Made by a program: the position numbers and the translations under genes. The notes below the pieces were generated by a model. That model searched no databases. It had not been told where the DNA came from and saw only the letters and a list, made by a program, of their open reading frames with translations. DNA of 64,000 nucleotides, taken from assembly GCA_024036415.1 (NCBI GenBank), contig JAMWET010001196.1, forward strand, positions 62,001-126,000, given 5' to 3'. Positions 1 through 11,924 of the stretch are shown here, in pieces. How positions within the stretch are numbered: position 1 is the first letter of the stretch; each line of letters opens with the position of its first letter. The stretch comes from Prochilodus magdalenae. Its lineage: Eukaryota; Chordata; Actinopteri; Characiformes; Prochilodontidae.

Positions 1-97
1 CATATACACAGCACTGGTTCAAGACAAGGGTTCATGAACACTCAAATAAGCCTTTGCATGCTTGAAATGTTTCTTCAGATTGACAGGAAATATGTTG

Positions 98-356
98 TAT
101 ATTGTTGCTGTCCGAAGAAAAACATGTATCTCCAAAATGGCAACTTTTAAAAATAAAAATTATTTAATGTAGTATAATTTAATTTTAATTTTAGAACTAG
201 ACTTTTTTTCCCCAAGCAGTTTGGGAGCATTTCTGTTGGTCCATTCATCATGGCATTTTTCATACAGTGTAAACAGCAGCTACTGTGTTCAAGTGATTCA
301 TAATAATTAAAATGGAGATTCAAAAAAAGGTGATACATGTTTTATTTTTGGAGAGT
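98..356 (+). mobile_element. MITE family A, diverged copy
   Basis: About 260-bp non-autonomous element in the hgd intron before 1177. It starts with a 'ttgctgtccgaagaaaaaca' end and closes with a diverged inverted end near 330-356. The middle ('ttctgttggtccattcatca', 'gtgtaaacagcagct') is shared with the copies near 8.9, 19.7, 40.4, 45.1 and 59.8 kb. This copy has an AT-rich insertion and is the most diverged. No coding capacity. A further fragment of the same family is at about 519-566. Confidence 0.7.
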
Positions 357-589
357 GACTAAGCAAACTTGTGATCACTGTCCAGAAATAAACAAAAAAA
401 AAATTTTGGCATAGTGTTATGATGACTTGGCCAATAAAACACTTTTTGCTTCAGATAGAATGTTGTTACATGAACGTTGTTGTAACTTACATGAACGTAA
501 GGAATGTTTTTGCTCTCTCCTGTAATTTACCATTTTGGAGGTACTTACTTTTTTTCGGACAGTGGAACATAGATCCACATCTATCTGAA

Positions 590-662
590 GAACCGTTTCA
601 CCATGCAGAGCAACATTCTCCGGAACTATTTTCTCTACAAAAGAACCTTTAAAGAACCATCT
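590..662. mobile_element. fragment of 'aagaacc' hAT-like MITE
   Basis: Short piece with 'gaagaaccgtttcaccatg' and 'aaagaacctttaaagaacc', resembling the complete palindromic element at 10028-10250. The rest of 1-1176 shows only AT-rich intron sequence. Confidence 0.4.
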
Positions 663-1176
663 TAGTAGGAGACGGCCATTCTAAAGTTTTGAATCAAGGT
701 TTTCAGTATTCTAAAATCAGTTTGGTTGCAGAGAAGAGTAATTAATGATTGTAATATGCTAGTCTTGAGAAACTTCACAGGATCCTGTGAATAAATGTCT
801 ATGTGGTTAGATCTGAGAAAGCTGTATGGCTTATGAATGAACTTATGATGAATTTAATTCCAGAATTCATCATATTTTAAGTGGAGATTAAATCTTATGA
901 CAAAAAAATGAGAATTTGAGTAAAGGTATGTTATTTACCATTAAGAATGGCAGAATCTATAGAAAAAGAAAACAAAAAGAATAAAAAAATTTGGTGAATG
1001 TAAATGCACATTTACATTTGAAGCTACTTTTATATATAAAACAATAAATAATGTTAATATGTGAACTCAGTTCAAACTGTTAAACAGTGGTGTACAGGTA
1101 ATTACCAAGTCTTTGTATGATGCCATAACCACTGGGTCAAACTTTCAGAATAGATAAGGTGTTTTTGTGGTTTTAG

Positions 1177-4100
1177 CTGGTTGTACCGCATACTGCCCTC
1201 TGTACGACACAAACCCTTCACTCCAGTGAACTGTGGATACCTCTCTGAGAACTGGAATGAAGTGGAGCCTGACCCCAACCAGGTACTTCTAAGAACCTGA
1301 CAGTACCCTCTTATAATCAGCCAAACATTTCAGTAAGCCATTTGAACCATGTTTGCATGAAAATGAAAATGAAATGGATTTTGACTCCAACCATTAACTT
1401 ATACAGAAATACAGCCTAACCAAAATCACCTGTTTAAAAAATGTGGGAATGTACACAGTTTCACTGACTCTTCTTCTTTTCAACCATTAATAATCAATCA
1501 ATTATTCCTCAACAAGCTTCGATGGATGCCGTTTACTATTACCAAAGCTTCAGAGAAGAAAGTGGATTTTGTATCGGTGAGTTGCACTCTGACAAACACT
1601 TCCCTTTTGCTCTGACCGCACAGCTGTCGGTCTTAACTTTGTTAATGCCAGTGGTCTCCAGCTGTCAGCTGTCTGATGTTTTAGGGTCTGCACACAATCT
1701 GCGGGGCCGGAGACTCAAAATCTCGCAGCGGGATCGCCATCCACGTTTACACCTGCAACACTTCCATGACTGATAGGTCGGTGTTTACTGCATCAAGCTC
1801 AGTGTGATCGATGATATTATCATGCATGCCTTGTACAATATACTATAAAACAGGTATAAATCCACTTTTACAGATTATGCAAGAAAAATGTGTGGGTTGT
1901 AGAAAGAAAGTGCAAAAGAGCTATAAGATATTAATTATTACAGAGCTGACAAATACATAAAAATATTTATAGTTAATAACGGCAAAAAAATAGAAGCACT
2001 AACATGCCATGGAATCTTTTTCAACACCTCTTTACTATAAAATGACTTTTTACTCTTGCCATAATGGTCAGATTAATAGTTCTTCATTTCTTGTCTTATG
2101 CATCATCATTTTCATAATGCCATTTGTTGACAGACAGTAAAACTGAATATGTATGTTATAGTTATTACTGTTAAAGTTATTTGTTTTGGTGTCGAAATAT
2201 AAAGCTTGATCTATTAATATGATTGCCATTATTGTATACAAACATTATGTTTATACGTTTTGTATACATGTATGTTTACACAATTTCATGTTTGAATTCT
2301 TGTATGTCAGCTTCATATATAACATAAATGTACCATAAAAAAATCACATGAATTGGGTCATTTTAGGTGCTTCCAGAACTCAGATGGTGATTTCCTCATT
2401 GGTGAGTCCCCATCTCCTTCTTCATTACTAAACACTGTTAGCGTAGTGTTGTGTTGTGCAAGAATCTTGCACCTCTATTTTTTGTCACTTTTTATTTTTT
2501 GCATTAAAGATAGCTGGTGTTGAAATTTCAGGATGAATTAACCAATGAAAATGTTTGAAAACTACTTGTAAAACTTGCAAGACCATTTGGAAATACGAGA
2601 TGACATTTTGTTCCAACAGCGCTGATATAATTAGAAATACAAATGTTGTCCTGTTGGCTTACTCCACCTCAGCTCAGGCAGACTATGTCAACTAATTCAC
2701 AAACAATTGCATAATGAATTGATGCAATTATGGTTAAAATTATAATTATAATATAATTATGGTCTGATTTCTTTAGTTTTGCCAAATAATGTTCTAAATA
2801 ACATAAATAAGGTTATTAGTATTATGTTTAACTGCTAAAGGATTAGTTATTAAATAATATCTGTATATTTTAGTGCCTCAAAAAGGTGAGATCCTGATCA
2901 CCACTGAATTTGGGAAGATGATGGTGGAGCCCAATGAGATCTGTGTCATTCAGGTGAGTTTAAAACTTTTTCTCTAATTTATTACTCAGTATCTGATTTA
3001 ATGACTTAATTATTTGTTGAAATATTTCAGCAAGGGATGCGTTTCAGTGTGGATGTGTTTGGTGAGACCAGAGGTTATCTCCTTGAGGTGTATGGAGCTC
3101 ACTTTGAGCTCCCCGACCTGGGACCCATAGGTAGGACTTGCGCTACATTGTATTTGTGTTTTCTTCTCTGTCCACTAAAACCCAGCATTATCTGCTAATT
3201 ATTATGTCCTGTGCTTTATTCAAGGAGCTAATGGACTAGCGAATCCCCGGGACTTCCAGACACCTGTGGCTTGGTATGAAGACCGCACTGTGGCCACTGG
3301 GTACACCGTCATCAACAAGTACCAAGGGAAGCTTTTCTCATCTCAACAGGTACATTATACTAGTACTGCTTCAGTTGTTGTATGTCCTGTATGGGACTAT
3401 AAGGTAGGACTACTAAAGTTCATGTACTGTAAGGATACAAGGCATTGCAAATGGGCCTTATTCGCAGAGATGGCGTTTGTTAGACTTCAGCTCAGTAAAC
3501 TAACGTGCCATTGAGCAAGGGACCTTGCTCCAGTTATGTAAGTACTGTTCAAAGGTCAGAGACCACATTAAACTTACTGAGTTACTGTACACCAACACGC
3601 TACTCACAGTGCACTAACACACTACACTTACTGAGTTACTGTACACCAACACGCTGCTTACAGCACACTAACACATTGCACTTACTGAGTTACCGTACAC
3701 CAACACACTACTTACAGTACACTAACACATTACACTTACTGAGTTACTGTACACCAACACACTACTTACAGTACACTAACACATTACACTTACTGAGTTA
3801 CTGTACACCAACACACTACTTACAGTACACTAACACATTACACTTACTGAGTTACTGTACAGCAACACGCTACTTACATCACACTAACACATTACACTTA
3901 CTGAGTTACTGTACACCAACACGCTACGTACAGCACACTAACACATTACACTGACTGAGCTACTGTACACCAACACGCTACTTACAGTACACTAACACAT
4001 TACACTTACTGAGTTACTGTACACCGACACACTACTTACAGTACACTAACACATTACACTTACTGAGTTACGGTACACCAACACACTTCTTACAGTACAC

Positions 4101-7100
4101 TAACACATTACACTTACTGAGTTACTATACACCAACACACTACTTACAGTACACTAACACATTACACTTACTGAGTTACTGTACACCGACACACTACTTA
4201 CAGTACACTAACACATTACACTTACTGAGTTACCGTACACCAACACACTTCTTACAGTACACTAACACATTACACTTACTGAGTTACTATACACAAACAC
4301 ACTACTTACAGCACACTAACACATTACACTTACTGAGTTACTGTACACCGACACACTACTTACAGTACACTAACACATTACACTTACTGAGTTACCGTAC
4401 ACCAACACACTACTTACAGTACACTAACACATTACACTGACTGAGTTACTATACACCAACACACTACTTACAGCACACTAACACATTACACTTACTGAGT
4501 TACTGTACACCGACACACTACTTACAGTACACTAACACATTACACTTACTGAGTTACTGTACACCAACACACTACTTACAGTACACTAACACATTACACT
4601 GACTGAGTTACCGTACACCGACACACTACTTACAGCACACTAACACATTACACTGACTGAGTTACTATACACCAACACACTACTTACAGCACACTAACAC
4701 ATTACACTGACTGAGTTACTATACACCAACACACTACTTACAGCACACTAACACATTACACTTACTGAGTTAGTTACTGAGATACTTATTGCAGATTTCT
4801 TTAAAGAAATGAAAGTCTCCCCCACCCCCCATAAAATTGAAAGTCAAATGTAGGGGTAGACATGCTAAACATTAAAAACAGTAAAAAAAAAATACAGTAC
4901 CAGTCGTTCTGCTTATGTTTATCTTAATACTTTACTGTAGAATAAAGATGTCAAAATATAAAATAGCACTCATGGAATCATACAGCAACCCTTACAGGAG
5001 GATTAAACTACTTTTCTTAACCTGCAGTGGAGGCTGATATAACAAGTTTTATTTCTAAGTAATTCTATTGGTCTGTCCATCATGAATATTCACTGCATTG
5101 AAAGAGGAACTAGAGCTTTTAAACAATGTTTTTTGCACAACAAAATATATATTAGAGGTGGAGATATGGCACACATAGGATTTTGTAAAACATTATATAC
5201 TATATGCTATATAGTACTATATACTATATGTACATACTATATGTGGGTAATCAGGATGTGTATTGTTTCAGACATCTCATCAACTGGAACTGTTAAGTGT
5301 AAACCTGTAGAAAAGCTGTCATTTTAGTTGAGTGTGTCTAAACTTTTGACTGGTACTGTATAAGAAAAATAATATTATATTAATGGCCAATTTTGATGGA
5401 AATGCAGTCATTAAATGGTGGTCATGTGTGGCTCTGAACATCTCAATTTGGGAACACCTCAACCTTTAGAAAGCTCACACATCTCATTCACCAAACATGT
5501 TTTCATGAAGATCCATTCTCTCTACCCTAAGATATTGTCCTGTCTCTCAAACTGCAGGCTCTCAAACTCTCCTCTCATTTGAGAAAAGGCTTTGTTTCCC
5601 ACCGATGTAAGCCAGCGTCTTCTCCTTTGTCATCTGTCCTGTCAGTCCTCTGACAATAAAGTCATTACCTGCCTCGATCAAGGATCAGCAAACTTCCGTC
5701 CCTGCCAATCTTTAGGTCATAATTGGGTTTAATTAGTTAACATCCTCCGCATTTTCACTGCACAAATCCTTTCAGCTGGAAAAGATTTCCTGAGTTACAC
5801 ATTAATTTCCACACATTTTGCTCCGCAATGATTTTCCTGAGTGCCCTGTTGCGTGCATAATTGGATTGACTTGCGATGGCTTGCAGGAGGAATTTACCAT
5901 CAGAAAGCTGCCACATCAGAGCAAACACACCATGAGGGTGGTATCGCTCTTCATTAGAATACATCAGATATGTAGGGAGCATGCTCCTGTTTTTTTTCTG
6001 GCCTGCTTCTGGGCAGAACTAGCCCACTATCTCTCCTCTCTTAAAATGTAAGAGGTTGTCAGACCCTATCTCGAGGGAGAGACTGCTGCCTTGTCCTGCT
6101 GTTCTGATCTCCTGCTGAGTGCTGAAATTGCTCAAATTAACTTATTATTTGCTTGACTGGGCCAATCTGTTTGTATTTTGTGTGTACGGGTGTTTTCTTC
6201 TCTATTTTAATCAAGTCTGGTGGAGTTATCCTGCGAGACAGTAATGTCTGTGAGATTACAAACCTCGGGGTCCAGGAAGCCCCCAGGGTGCATAGAGTAT
6301 GTCTTTGTGAGAACGTATGTACCTGTATAAAAACGCTGTTGTGCGTTTGTGTTTGGGTTCGTGCGGGTGTCTGTTTGTGCTTTAAGTTGTGACTCGGGAT
6401 GTGTCGCACAGTATGAGCTTTGTCTGTCTGGCGAACCAGCGGGGGGGGGTATGAGGGTCAGGACTGCAGGCAGTCTCGACTGTAATGAATTATATTGATT
6501 TTACAGCCACCATTCAATGTCTCTTTGCTGCAACATTATCAGCAGAGGGCTATATAAAATTGCTGTGTTTTTAACGATCAAAATAAAGAAATTTCTCCAC
6601 TCTATAACCACTTCACAATTTTGTCCTCCGAGCCCGGGCAGAAAGATAGAAAAACTTTGAGAAGTTTTTATTGGGGCTGCTAATTGGACGCATTGAAAAC
6701 ATTCTGAAGAATAAACAGGCAGAGCAAATTAAAAATCAAATTCGGGTCATTGTGACGCTCATACTCAATATTCCTCTCCTGCCGCTTTATAAGCCTGGGC
6801 CAATTTGCAGTGATTATTCTAGGTCAATCCAAAACAGGGTTATAATGCATCCTTCTCACCACGTGTTTTTGGCTGTTACAGGACTTTTCTCCCTTTAACG
6901 TGGTGGCTTGGCATGGAAACTACACGCCTTACAAATATAACCTGGAGAACTTCATGGTGATCAACTGTGTGGCATATGATCATGCGGTGAGCATTGCTAG
7001 CATTGCAGATGCTATCTGGGCTGTAACCAGGTTTATTCCAAGAATAAACAGCAGCTCCCATCAGTGTTTTAGAATTCCTGCATAATCCAGTTGATAAGAT

Positions 7101-10100
7101 GTGAACAATGTCATTTGGAGTGACCTACAATACAGGTATAGTCTTTCTATGTTTTTTTTTATTTCACTGTGTGTTAGCAACATGCAATCCCCACAAATAC
7201 CAGGGGATAATTTGCACACTGAATGAACATACAAATAGGTTTTTATATATAATGTTTTATATTTATATACATTTAAGGTCAAAATAATTGGCCCGCTAGG
7301 AACTTTTGCATATTCCTCTAAAATACTGGCAATATCTTTGCTAATTTCTTAAACTTTAAAATATTAAATAATTAACCCATGATATGACCCCATTTTGGTA
7401 CACTTTGGAATGTGAAATATATATTTAAGATTTATTTATAAAATATCTGGTGAAAACTGTGATGGTCAAAATTATTAGTTCCCATATGATTTTGTGTTTT
7501 CCAAGCAAATAAACTGGGTTTGAAACGAGACCTGAGCAGTCGATTAAGTTTGAAAACACACCTGAGCAATCGATTAGCACTAAGTGACTCCAAAAAGCAG
7601 AGTTAGTATCACTTGACCGCTTGAATAAAAGGGATACTCTAGGAAAAAGAAATCAGTCTGGACCTCAGACAGAAGATAGTGGACCTTTATTTTCAGGGGG
7701 AAGGATATACTGCCATTTCCAGTCGTTTCATGGTCTCTAGAACAGCTGTGCGTTGCTTCGTCACAAAGCATAAAGAAACAAAGTCTGTTAAAAATAAACT
7801 TGGCCGTGGTCGAAAACGCAAGATTTCCAAAACTTAGCAGCGGAAAATATTTATAGATGTCAACAAGAATCCCCGGACCTCTGCAAAGATGGTTGTTGCT
7901 GAACTGGCTTCTTCTGGACTTTACATGTTTCATGTAAGACCATTGTGAGGGCTCCTTATCGTGGTGGACTTCGTGATCATCGTCCAAGAAAAACCCGCTG
8001 CTCTCACTGCGCCACATTAAAGCCCAACTGAACTTCGCCAGAGACAATCTGAAACATGAGGGTGAGTTTTGGAAGTCTGTCCTTTGGTCTGATGAAACCA
8101 AACTTGAGCTGTTTGGGCATATGGATGCTGCTGTTTGGCGTAGGAAGTGCGAGGCCTATAATCCTAAAAATGCTGTCCCCACAGTGAAGCATGCTGGTGG
8201 AAGCATAATGCTGTAGGGCTGTTTTGCTGCTTCAGGGACAGGAAATCTTGTTCGGGTGCATGGGAGAATGAAAAAAGAAGATTATGTGGATATTTTGAAG
8301 AATGACATCACGACTTCTGCTGCCAGTCTAGGGTTAGGTCATCGCTGGGTCTTCCAACAAGACAATGACCCAAGGCACACATCAAAGTTAGTCAAAAGCT
8401 TTTTGAAAGACACCAAAATCAAGGTTCTGGAGTGGCCCTCTCAGAGCCCTGATCTCAACCCTATTGAGAATCGGTGGAGGGATCTCAAGGTTTGGGTCCA
8501 TGCTCCGAGACCAAGCAATTTGCATGATCTTTAACAAAATGCCAAGGAAGAATGGGCTAAAATCCCTCAGGTGCCAACTTAGTTAGAAGTTTTGAATCAG
8601 AAAGACTACACTATTGACTATTAGTTGTCAGAGGGTTAACAATTTTGACCATTGCAATTTTTGCTTTTTTTCTTGTTTCAGTTCAGCAGACCAATAAAAA
8701 TGTTCATTTGACCTTATGCAGATGTTGTCTTTGTGCTTGTGGATGCACACAAACTATAAAAACTTAAGGTTATTGTCTGTGTCATTGGAGGAATAATTAA
8801 TTGATTTTATAAGGGGGGCTAATAATTTTGACCATAGCTGTGTGTATATATATGTATATATATATCGTCGTTGTCCAATGAAAAACATGCATCTCCATTT
8901 TTGGCCATTTTGACTTTTATGCATCATTTGAAAACAGCAGCTCTCATTTACACTGTGTGAGAATTGCATGAGAAATGGACCAACTGAAATGGCCCAGAAG
9001 TGCTTGGTAAGACGTCTGGTTCCATTGACTTACATTAAAACTGAATAAGGTTTTTGGCCTCTCCTGGAAAGTTGCCATTTTGGAGATACCTGTTTTTCTT
9101 TGGACAGCGACGATATATATATATCTATATGATATACATATAGTCTGCCCAAGAGTGTTTCCTGGGAGTGCTGGGATAGTCTTCAGCACCCCCTGTAACC
9201 CTGAAGGATTCCCTAATATGTTATATTAGGCAGATGTGCTGTAATAATGCTCTTAAATTGTGTTAACATATTTGTTTGGTTAGAAAATCAACAAAACCTG
9301 TTCTTTGACTTTTGCATGCAGCTATACATTGTAGGCTTAAACCTACAATGTCAAAACTATTGCGGGACAGTGTCCCATTTAACATAGCCATTTAATGTAA
9401 AAGCTTTCTCCTGGGTAGTTTTACAAAACCCTTTTATATCTTAATGATTTAATTGTGTGTTATTTATAATAATAATAATAATAATAAATGTTGGAATTTT
9501 ACTCAGTAAATGCCAAAGGTGTGCATAAATCTCTGTTTCAGGATCCCTCCATTTTCACTGTGCTGACCGCCAAGTCCACCCGACCAGGAGTGGCCATTGC
9601 CGACTTTGTTATCTTTCCCCCTCGCTGGGGGGTCGCAGACCACACCTTCCGCCCACCTTACTACCACAGTAAGTCTCCGGGTTTGATTGACACCATATAA
9701 CAAAAACAGTCACCTTCCTCCCTGAGGACAGACTGTTGTATTAGAGGTCCCCCTGTCTGTGTTTCAGGGAACTGCATGAGTGAGTTCATGGGCTTGATCA
9801 AGGGCCACTATGAGGCGAAGGAGGAGGGCTTCCAGCCTGGAGGAGGGAGTCTGCACAGCATCATGACCCCGCACGGTCCGGATTTCGACTGCTTTGAGAA
9901 GAACAGCAAGGCTGAGCTCAAACCGGAGAGAGTTGCTGAAGGAACCATGGTACAGATTTTATCTAACGGTTTAATTTAAACAATCTAATCTGCACAATTT
10001 CCCACTTAACCCCACTCTTAATAAAAAGGGTTCTTCTCAGGGGTCCTTAGTAAAAGAACCATTAACACTTAAGGAACCGTTTGCATCAAGAAATAGTTCT

Positions 10101-11555
10101 TTAGATTGATGTGTTACATATATATGTTGTTTCTATGTAACACCATATACAAACAATTTGAAAAACCATTTCCCCATGCAAACTGTTCTCAGGCTGTTCA
10201 TGGTTCTATATAAAACCAATGTAATTAGTAAAGAACCCCTGAGGAACCATCTATATATAGTAATACTGTATAGTGAAGCCAATAAGTACAGAAGTCAAGT
10301 GAGGCCACAAGGTAGGTAAAATATTCTGGACTGGTATCTTGAGCTTTAATTGTCTTGTGATCCTAGTTTCATTATTTTGAGATCACACAACAATCATGAT
10401 GGGTCATGATTTTGAGAGAACTACCTCATGGCCTCTTTGAACCTCCATAAAGAAGTTACACTTGATTTGGAAACGTTTAGCTGCAGGAACTGCTTTCCTA
10501 CAGCTTAGACCAGCATAGCAGGTCACCAGCCAACCCAGCACATGTTGTGTTTTGGATGCTGGTCTGTGTGACGATGTACTGCAGCTGCAGGGCTAATGTA
10601 GCCGTGTAATGAAAGTGTATACTCCACCATGAACAAGGCACTGGGCATCCTGGTTAGGGCTGCTTACTGTCCCCCTAGTGTGTGTTTACTAGGGTGTATC
10701 TCTATCTGGGTTTCACTTCAGTGATGGGTTTATGCAGAAGATAAATTCCTATGTGTGTAAAAGCACAAATGCCACACATTGGCTGTAAACTCTCTACTCA
10801 AAGAATGATTTGCCTCACCTCTATGTATACATTGTTAAATTCCAATGCATACTATTCCTTCCTCTCCATAAGGTCCATCTATGCAAACCTATCATATGCC
10901 GGTGTTTCTCAACCCTGGTCAGGAGGCCCACCGTCCTGCACATTTTAGTGCTTTCCCTGCTTTAACTTAATAGTGGGTTGTTAGGAAGCTAATTAGCTGG
11001 ATCTTGTGTTTTAGGAACAGGGTAGTTTAAAACAGTAGAAAGTGCCAGGCAGTGGGCTTTTAGGACCAGGCTTGAGAAACACTGATTTATGCGACCTTTT
11101 GTGATGTCACAAACACCAACATTTAAATACAGAAGAAAATTAATTCGTAGAATATGGGCCTTTAACTTCACACAGTCTGCTGGGGGTGTTTTAGGTTTGC
11201 AGTGTCCATAGTGCTAATCATTGGCCCCCATTTTTGTCTTAGTCTTGTAGCTCCAGTACAAGAAACAAACTTCAGACACAGAAATCTCCTGCCTCCTTGA
11301 GTGCATCTGAGTTAAAGGGAACATTGTATCGATTTGATTTTTCATCAGACTAACGCTTTAGTATGACACATTCATCCTGGGTATAACCGAGTCTTCTTAT
11401 GGTTGTCTTAGGCCTTCATGTTTGAATCATCCTTCAGCATGGCTGTCACCAAGTGGGGACTTGAGACGTGCCAGCGTCTGGACAAGAGCTATTACAAATG
11501 CTGGGAGCCTCTCAAGAGTCACTTCAATCCAAACTGGAGACCCAGCAGCAAGTAG
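1177..11555 (+). CDS. hgd: homogentisate 1,2-dioxygenase, exons 4-14 (5' partial)
   Basis: Cytosolic iron(II) ring-cleavage dioxygenase of phenylalanine/tyrosine catabolism; converts homogentisate to maleylacetoacetate. Eleven coding exons, all GT-AG and phase-compatible: 1177-1282, 1517-1576, 1685-1776, 2367-2401, 2874-2953, 3031-3130, 3225-3349, 6882-6986, 9542-9668, 9768-9949 and 11412-11555 (TAG stop). They encode about 384 residues, matching human residues from about Trp60 to the C-terminus (445 aa), so about 59 residues in three exons lie upstream. The tiny 35-bp exon matches the human exon 7 size. Catalytic residues in human numbering are present: base His292 (6981-6983), iron ligands His335 (9665-9667), Glu341 (9782-9784) and His371 (9872-9874). 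No frameshift or internal stop, so the gene looks functional. Introns carry a 54-bp minisatellite, a Tc1 relic and MITEs. It converges on ndufb4, with 369 bp between the stop codons. Confidence 0.97.
3571..4772. repeat. 54-bp minisatellite array 1
   Basis: About 22 head-to-tail copies of a 54-bp unit containing 'cttactgagttactgtacac' and 'cagtacactaacacattaca'. Copies differ by a few substitutions (for example gtaccg/gtactg, caacac/cgacac). It sits in the hgd intron after 3349. Because 54 is a multiple of three, one frame stays open for 149 codons and translates as an 18-residue repeat; this has no start context or splice evidence and I do not regard it as a gene. The same unit forms a second array at 35331-35697. 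Confidence 0.95.
4895..5358. mobile_element. Tc1/mariner-type MITE, 'CAGTACCAGTC' family, copy 1
   Basis: Non-autonomous element whose ends are inverted copies of 'cagtaccagtc' (left 4895; right 'gactggtactg' ending 5358), flanked by TA on both sides, as expected of the Tc1/mariner superfamily. A second copy at 57803-58257 shares the interior ('atagcactcatggaat', 'tatattagaggtggagatat'). No transposase reading frame. Confidence 0.8.
5690..6870. other. repeat-poor intron segment, possible conserved non-coding element
   Basis: About 1.2 kb of the intron before the hgd exon at 6882 holds none of the dispersed repeats that fill the neighbouring intron, apart from a short G-run near 6440. Two blocks, about 5720-6050 and 6480-6830, are balanced in composition and rich in homeodomain-type TAAT/ATTA cores. 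Several short open frames on both strands match no family I know. Conservation is inferred from texture only. Confidence 0.3.
7276..8834 (+). mobile_element. Tc1-like transposon with IR/DR ends, inactive
   Basis: About 1.56-kb element. The left end (7276, 'aggtcaaaataattgg') and right end (8834, reverse complement 'tggtcaaaattattag') are imperfect inverted repeats, each next to TA (7274-7275 and 8835-8836). A second inner copy of the motif occurs on each side (about 7462-7484 and 8634-8653), giving the IR/DR arrangement of two repeats about 180-190 bp apart per end seen in Sleeping Beauty-type elements. It lies in the hgd intron between exons 6882-6986 and 9542-9668, same strand as hgd. It encloses the broken transposase at 7670-8534. 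Confidence 0.9.
7670..8534 (+). pseudogene. Tc1-family transposase pseudogene
   Basis: Broken DDE transposase. The N-terminal part translates as a helix-turn-helix segment followed by a basic 'GRGRKRKIS' motif, then hits a stop near 7837. Downstream pieces are in shifting frames with further stops, including one at 'GGSIML-stop' near 8215. The catalytic region can still be read: 'WSDET' (first Asp) near 8090, '[11 protein letters not shown]' (second Asp) near 8355 and 'SPDLNPIEN' (Glu) near 8450. The last 92 codons (8256-8534) remain open. It cannot make an active enzyme. Confidence 0.9.
8863..9116 (-). mobile_element. MITE family A copy in a TA-rich tract
   Basis: 254-bp element with inverted ends 'cgtcgttgtccaatgaaaaa' and 'tttttctttggacagcgacg', embedded in (TA)n on both sides. 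Minus orientation relative to the 59.7-kb copy. No coding capacity. Confidence 0.85.
10028..10250. mobile_element. palindromic 'aagaacc' MITE, hAT-like
   Basis: About 220-bp element in the last hgd intron. Its ends are inverted: 'ggttcttctcaggggtcctt' on the left and 'aagaacccctgaggaacc' on the right. It looks like the small hAT-type MITEs common in fish, but no target duplication is clear. Confidence 0.6.
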
Positions 11556-11800
11556 AAGCGGCCATGGTGTAATGTGGTTACACTCTGCAATATTGTTTCT
11601 CAGATAGCAGGTCTGCAATAAGCCAGAGTGGAATGAGTTATCCCTTACGTTTGATTATCCTCTCAGCATATATACTGAAACCGAAAGCATTATACAGTAT
11701 TACAGCTTTTATTTCTCGAGAGTTAAAGCTGACCTGAAAACGAAAACTATATTATGAATTTGAAAAAAATATCAGCATGCTATTGGAACCCAAAAACTCT

Positions 11801-11806
11801 AATAAA
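11801..11806 (+). terminator. hgd polyadenylation signal
   Basis: Canonical AATAAA 246 bp after the hgd TAG. Only 55 bp separate it from the ndufb4 signal on the other strand, so the two 3' UTRs nearly touch or overlap. Confidence 0.7.
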
Positions 11807-11861
11807 AATTTACCCCCCAAAAACCCTCTCCAGCTGCACACACTTTCATCGATAAAGGATG

Positions 11862-11867
11862 TTTATT
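11862..11867 (-). terminator. ndufb4 polyadenylation signal
   Basis: TTTATT on the + strand, AATAAA on the - strand, 58 bp past the ndufb4 stop codon. Confidence 0.65.
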
Positions 11868-11924
11868 TATAATTACAGGTAATATTTAACACAAAGATTT
11901 AAAGTGAAATACAACTGTCAGCCA

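Noticed and set aside
3505..3954. 149-codon frame translating as an 18-residue repeat
   Set aside because: Produced by the 54-bp minisatellite, whose length is a multiple of three; no splice, start context or homology.
7580..8101. 173-codon minus-strand frame
   Set aside because: Antisense of the Tc1 transposase pseudogene.
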